Shown here: positions 63,599 through 64,000 of the stretch, piece by piece
Layout: each line of letters opens with the position of its first letter
How positions within the stretch are numbered: position 1 is the first letter of the stretch
NCBI GenBank assembly: GCA_003024785.1
Contig: PUQB01000120.1
Span: 314,891-378,890 of the forward strand
Direction of reading: 5' to 3'
DNA from: Selaginella tamariscina
Taxonomy: Eukaryota; Streptophyta; Lycopodiopsida; Selaginellales; Selaginellaceae
Length of the DNA: 64,000 bases
The notes under the pieces: generated by a model
What the model saw: only the letters and a program-made list of their open reading frames with translations
Databases searched by the model: none
What the model was told of the DNA's origin: nothing
Translations under genes and position numbers: made by a program

Positions 63599-64000
63599 CC
63601 CTACATTTAGATTTAACATATGAGAATTTTTTCTAAAGACTACATAAGATTATAAACATTAATAACTAACATTATTTGAGAGCATATTCATATATTAAAT
63701 AAATTTAATTATTAATAATTAAAATCCATATGTGTACAATGCATAGAATTAACATATTTGTATACATGAAATCTAAATTATAATATATACTTTTTAATAT
63801 AATTTAATTAGGTAAAGCTTTTAGAAATGTTAATGTTTAAATAATAGTTAATTACTTTTGTTTTTTCCAATTCTATTATACAAACAAATTAAGTTTGTCA
63901 ATATTCATTTTATAAAATTTAAAAGAGTGGATAGTAAACTTGTAATATGAACAAATAAATTTTTTAATGTAGATTGATCAATTATCTTCCCATTAAATTT
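60080..64000. repeat. AT-rich region with repeat family in both orientations
   Basis: No gene seen. A repeat of about 450-500 bp recurs in direct orientation at about 60420-60960, 61155-61620 and 62340-62830 and inverted at about 61690-61970 and 62860-63120. Shared phrases include AATTATGTATTTAACTTATA, AATGAAATAAAATGAAGTTTA, TGTCATAATA and, near the edges, AAATTTACATATATACC with CCCT. A (TA)n tract at 61622-61672 lies between an inverted pair, and another at 63560-63594. It looks like an old non-autonomous element family nested in itself. Confidence 0.6.

Overview
The window looks like nuclear DNA of a green plant, most likely a non-seed land plant or streptophyte alga. The evidence is many small exons with GT-AG and some GC-AG introns, a plant-type fimbrin, an SRD2/SNAPC3-like subunit, an AGTRAP-like membrane protein with what I take to be a plant-type tail, TTTAGGG telo-boxes in a promoter, a chromodomain Ty3/gypsy element and cytosolic tRNA-Leu(CAG) genes. 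I cannot name the species.

The left third (1-24 kb) is AT-rich and full of decayed selfish or accessory genes. In order: a frameshifted P-loop NTPase resembling Crinkler/RHS-type proteins (9-2003, +); a diverged ~1 kb inverted repeat around an AT-rich core (about 2240-5915); a HAD/FCP1-like phosphatase remnant (7980-8790, -); a gene with a ParB-like motif and a possible SAM-methyltransferase motif I (9187-11385, -). That last gene is cut by an almost complete chromovirus (11386-17742) with a perfect 5-bp target duplication, and its upstream part resumes at 17743. A decayed DUF7869-type, transposon-associated gene follows (about 18001-20540, +).

The middle (24-41 kb) holds three copies of acireductone dioxygenase (methionine salvage) that share about 0.35-0.57 kb of upstream DNA. 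Copy 1 is open but has a changed C-terminus, copy 2 has a frameshift in exon 1, and copy 3 is an inverted truncated remnant. Three tRNA-Leu(CAG) copies lie in this region (one good, two damaged), with a three-copy dispersed repeat in AT-rich DNA.

The right third (41-60 kb) is a compact housekeeping cluster: glycerol kinase (-), fimbrin (-), AGTRAP-like membrane protein (-), SNAPC3/SRD2 (-), TFIIH p52/Tfb2 (+), tRNA-Leu(CAG) (-) and a universal stress protein (-). SNAPC3 and Tfb2 diverge from a 108-bp spacer packed with telo-boxes. Introns are dominated by GT/GA/TA microsatellites that often begin at the 5' splice site. The right edge (60-64 kb) is AT-rich and contains a repeat family in both orientations.

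Single-base frame breaks occur in several otherwise well conserved exons (glycerol kinase most, then fimbrin and Tfb2). Either some genes are decaying or the assembly has residual indel errors; the sequence alone does not decide. Exon limits below come from splice consensus plus protein similarity judged by eye, not from an alignment.
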